The translations under genes and the position numbers were made by a program. A DNA stretch of 64,000 nucleotides from Phymatolithon calcareum (lineage: Eukaryota > Rhodophyta > Florideophyceae > Hapalidiales): positions 434,001 to 498,000 of the forward strand of contig OZ345379.1 in the NCBI GenBank assembly GCA_977006965.1, in the 5' to 3' direction. How positions within the stretch are numbered: position 1 is the stretch's first letter; every line of letters begins with the position of its first letter. The notes below the pieces were generated by a model, which worked only from the letters and a program-made list of their open reading frames with translations, ran no database searches and had not been told where the DNA came from. Positions 63,001 through 64,000 of the stretch are shown here, in pieces.

Positions 63001-64000
63001 CGACAAAAAAGGCTGCACTGAAGGGATCACCTCTTCCCAAAGTCAATGCCGGAATAATAGAGGATACCCAAGGTGGTCATGGGTCTGGCGAGGTAACAAC
63101 CAAAGAGGACGGCCACGGCCATTCGAGTGATATGCACCCGACTGATGTGACACCATTTCCTAGTGCCAAACCTTCGTCCTCAGTGTCGCCTGTGCCAAAG
63201 GGGTCGCTATTGCCGAAGGTGACATCCGGTGTCATTGAGGATACCCAAGGCGGCCATGGAACTGAAACAAATATTCTCATTCCGAACAACAGCTCCATGC
63301 TGGACATTGGGGACGGAGGAAAGTCAAATGAGAAACCAATTATTTCGAAAGGGGAACTCGGTGCAAAGGATGGCAGGAAGAGCGATGTTGTCATTACCAT
63401 CCCAATGTCCGTCAGCCCAACTCCATCGGCGGGAACTGTCTTCGTGGGTAATCCAGACCCCGATATCAACGTACCTGTTCTTGGTACTGCACCTCCGACA
63501 AGTACTGTCGTGGAAGGAGACCCGGACGCAGTTATCTCCTCTTCTCCGACCACAACTCCTGCAAGCGTCGTGATTGTTCGCTCTCCTGTGCCCACCGCTA
63601 GCGCATCGAGTGCACCACTTATTGTCATTGCTGTGCCATTGGCCTCGCCATCCGGTAGTGCGCAGAGCGGTTCTGATGTTGTTATTACAATACCAAGTGA
63701 TCCGCAAGGAACGTCTGTAAGTGACTCACCTTCACCATCGAAGGTTTCTGATGATGTCACAATTGCAATATCACCCGTTGCATCTCCAAGCATCGGCGCA
63801 TCTGCAACTGCTTCCAGTGACTCTGATGTTGTTATCACTATTCCAATCCTGGATGAAGTGCCAAGCCCCACGAAAGCTCCCGATGTTGTCATCAGTATTG
63901 ATACTTCAACCGATTCCGGTGCATTGCCGACAGCATCTTCTTCTCCGCTACCGGCAGCCACCAGTGATGATACAAGCGGTGGTATTGTTGTTCCCTCAAT
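60087..64000 (+). CDS. Secreted malectin-domain protein with Lys/Pro repeats (open at window end)
   Basis: The ATG at 60087 opens a signal peptide (MATVWARVCVLLLLILLLLA, cut near AAA). The frame stays open to the edge, at least 1304 residues. A Pro/Lys-rich region follows (residues about 70-460), with eight 19-residue units like KKNHPPVPKKEEHVA at residues 214-365. Malectin-like domain 1 spans about residues 470-615 (GFECVNFGP ... FSYYLHTG ... LICYSP). A Ser/Thr linker follows, then malectin-like domain 2 at about 745-893 (GVKCINFGEG ... YSLAFGFAETF ... LCYWED). A long Ser/Thr/Pro tail has two copies of GVIEDTQGGHG-type sequence and several DVVITIP repeats. Malectin folds bind carbohydrate, and the basic Pro repeats resemble wall-linking proteins. 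The inferred role is binding of cell-wall or matrix polysaccharide. The C-terminus, and any membrane anchor, lies outside the window. Confidence 0.85.
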   Translation, partial: MATVWARVCVLLLLILLLLAPAAARKFGVTTDDNGTPVLEEGDVQAKDPTNIIAKKADAAFASEPPKPVLEVPTAPPGVSGPPGNGKKTPPGLTTPPEYSFIQPGDKPKQPPKPPAEHSKKSAPPPKQPAEPPEQKDPQFHLPTKKDTTVPLLTEDTAPKTKNPPLQKGEDSPSEKNDVSLPPKKSEPKEEAPAKKNDSPSPKKANPPPPLPPKKNHPPAPKKEDTEAPHPPKKNHSPAPKKEESGAPLPSKKNHPPVLKKEEHVAPPALEKNHPPVPKKEEHVAPLPAKKNHPPVPKKEEHVAPFPAKKNHPPVPKKDDHPAPPPPKKNHRPVPRKEDHPALIRPKKNDSTAPKRKDTSLQYPLKKDPTTEKKEHGPPQRKGKDNKHAPKIESNPPPKKKIVPRPTKDHSTRPPKKEFSKRPPRPVSKTEPDVHIDKPHFSEGPDVELISPHKMKSQWQPQHDYIIPKGFECVNFGPVRQAGMVQYMDSDITGHVSTYSVPHHRFPKLPTAFLSHVFGKEFSYYLHTGHKNRQRAFDLIVGFAEVYPGVCGANSAPRVFSMQVGSYSKKVNAEARVGCGRDLKIPLRNVASEDGKILFSFKALSQNAMLSLICYSPVYIDKKQTGHTYPHSNTPVTHVTSNGKNKPHEHTLKSNNKIGAGKAGIAKSSSVPEPSTAIPSEKQLPSISSSTTGNVKNTHNGSDSKTSDTVVNASPSTKNDGPTTFSNPSSGEAVDTIDTLSKQKGVKCINFGEGTVKGLSTADSSAFSGHVMNYTSTSIVKGTSLSDSFRSHVFGKKFSYTLAVPKMGTYSLAFGFAETFNLVCNSPDASFRSFKLVAGSQSKVLDVFKAAGCNTAHTEIIHGVKSQEGSAITIGFEALKNNAMLSNLCYWEDDSKVSPPIGSKEPGAKVDATPSVVIPAAGDGPVTKGDLVSVTGTKASGSQSPSTDASTIASSVSASVAPSPSASTSAKPTKKAALKGSPLPKVNAGIIEDTQGGHGSGEVTTKEDGHGHSSDMHPTDVTPFPSAKPSSSVSPVPKGSLLPKVTSGVIEDTQGGHGTETNILIPNNSSMLDIGDGGKSNEKPIISKGELGAKDGRKSDVVITIPMSVSPTPSAGTVFVGNPDPDINVPVLGTAPPTSTVVEGDPDAVISSSPTTTPASVVIVRSPVPTASASSAPLIVIAVPLASPSGSAQSGSDVVITIPSDPQGTSVSDSPSPSKVSDDVTIAISPVASPSIGASATASSDSDVVITIPILDEVPSPTKAPDVVISIDTSTDSGALPTASSSPLPAATSDDTSGGIVVPS
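60726..61181 (+). repeat. 57-bp coding tandem repeat in the malectin-domain gene
   Basis: Eight units of 57 bp encode 19-residue repeats KKNH(P/S)P(V/A)PKKE(E/D)... The middle units are nearly identical and the outer ones are diverged. Such arrays often vary in copy number between individuals. Confidence 0.85.

Overview
The window is eukaryotic nuclear DNA dominated by transposable elements. A few mostly uninterrupted host genes sit in or between them. The best guess for the organism is a multicellular red alga (florideophyte type). The reasons are a large secreted protein with two malectin-like domains and a Lys/Pro repeat region, long host reading frames with no visible introns, and intergenic DNA built of Ty3/Gypsy, DIRS-like, LINE, MULE, CACTA/Plavaka-like and Crypton-like relics. 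This is inference; nothing in the window names the species.

Layout. 1-196: C-terminus of a membrane protein. 255-520: relic of a promoter whose better copies lie at 26.7-27.26 kb. 1124-6357 (minus): Ty3/Gypsy chromodomain element A, with 249-bp LTRs and target duplication ATTC. 8362-25955 (plus): decayed DIRS-like tyrosine-recombinase retrotransposon. A young Ty3/Gypsy element B (10339-21356, 608-bp LTRs, target duplication TCCGG) is nested inside it. Element B is GC-rich and carries a long antisense reading frame between pol and the 3' LTR. 26.0-27.9 kb: head-to-head inverted duplication of a cysteine-rich secreted protein gene; one copy is intact and the other has one extra T near its start. 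27.96-29.85 kb (minus): LINE relic with a Tudor-like insertion inside its RNase H domain. 31.1-32.8 kb (minus): PhoD-like phosphatase with a frame change near its C-terminus. 33.7-34.65 kb and 46.2-47.1 kb: two copies of a long-inverted-repeat (foldback) family full of CGAAA(C/G)TTTCG motifs. 35.8-40.1 kb (minus): CACTA/Plavaka-like transposase with two in-frame stops, divergent from a coiled-coil protein gene (40.5-41.7 kb). 41.8-44.0 kb (minus): unknown 727-aa protein. 44.36-44.49 kb: two strong hairpins. 49.0-54.6 kb (minus): a block read as a Crypton-like element, with a complete tyrosine recombinase, a GCR1_C-like DNA-binding protein, an unknown 454-aa protein, a broken small frame and internal tandem repeats. 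58258-59449: deleted MULE with 82-83-bp terminal inverted repeats and a 10-bp target duplication. 60087 to the right edge (plus): the malectin-domain protein, open at the window end.

How the parts relate. Most coding capacity serves DNA or RNA mobility. Three systems use tyrosine recombinases or retroviral-type integrases (DIRS-like, Crypton-like, Gypsy A and B). Three classes are cut-and-paste or foldback. The host genes (membrane protein, cysteine-rich pair, PhoD, malectin protein) all look membrane-bound or secreted. The most novel items are the Crypton-like block with a separate GCR1_C-like gene, the antisense gene of element B, the Tudor-like insertion in the LINE, and the foldback family.
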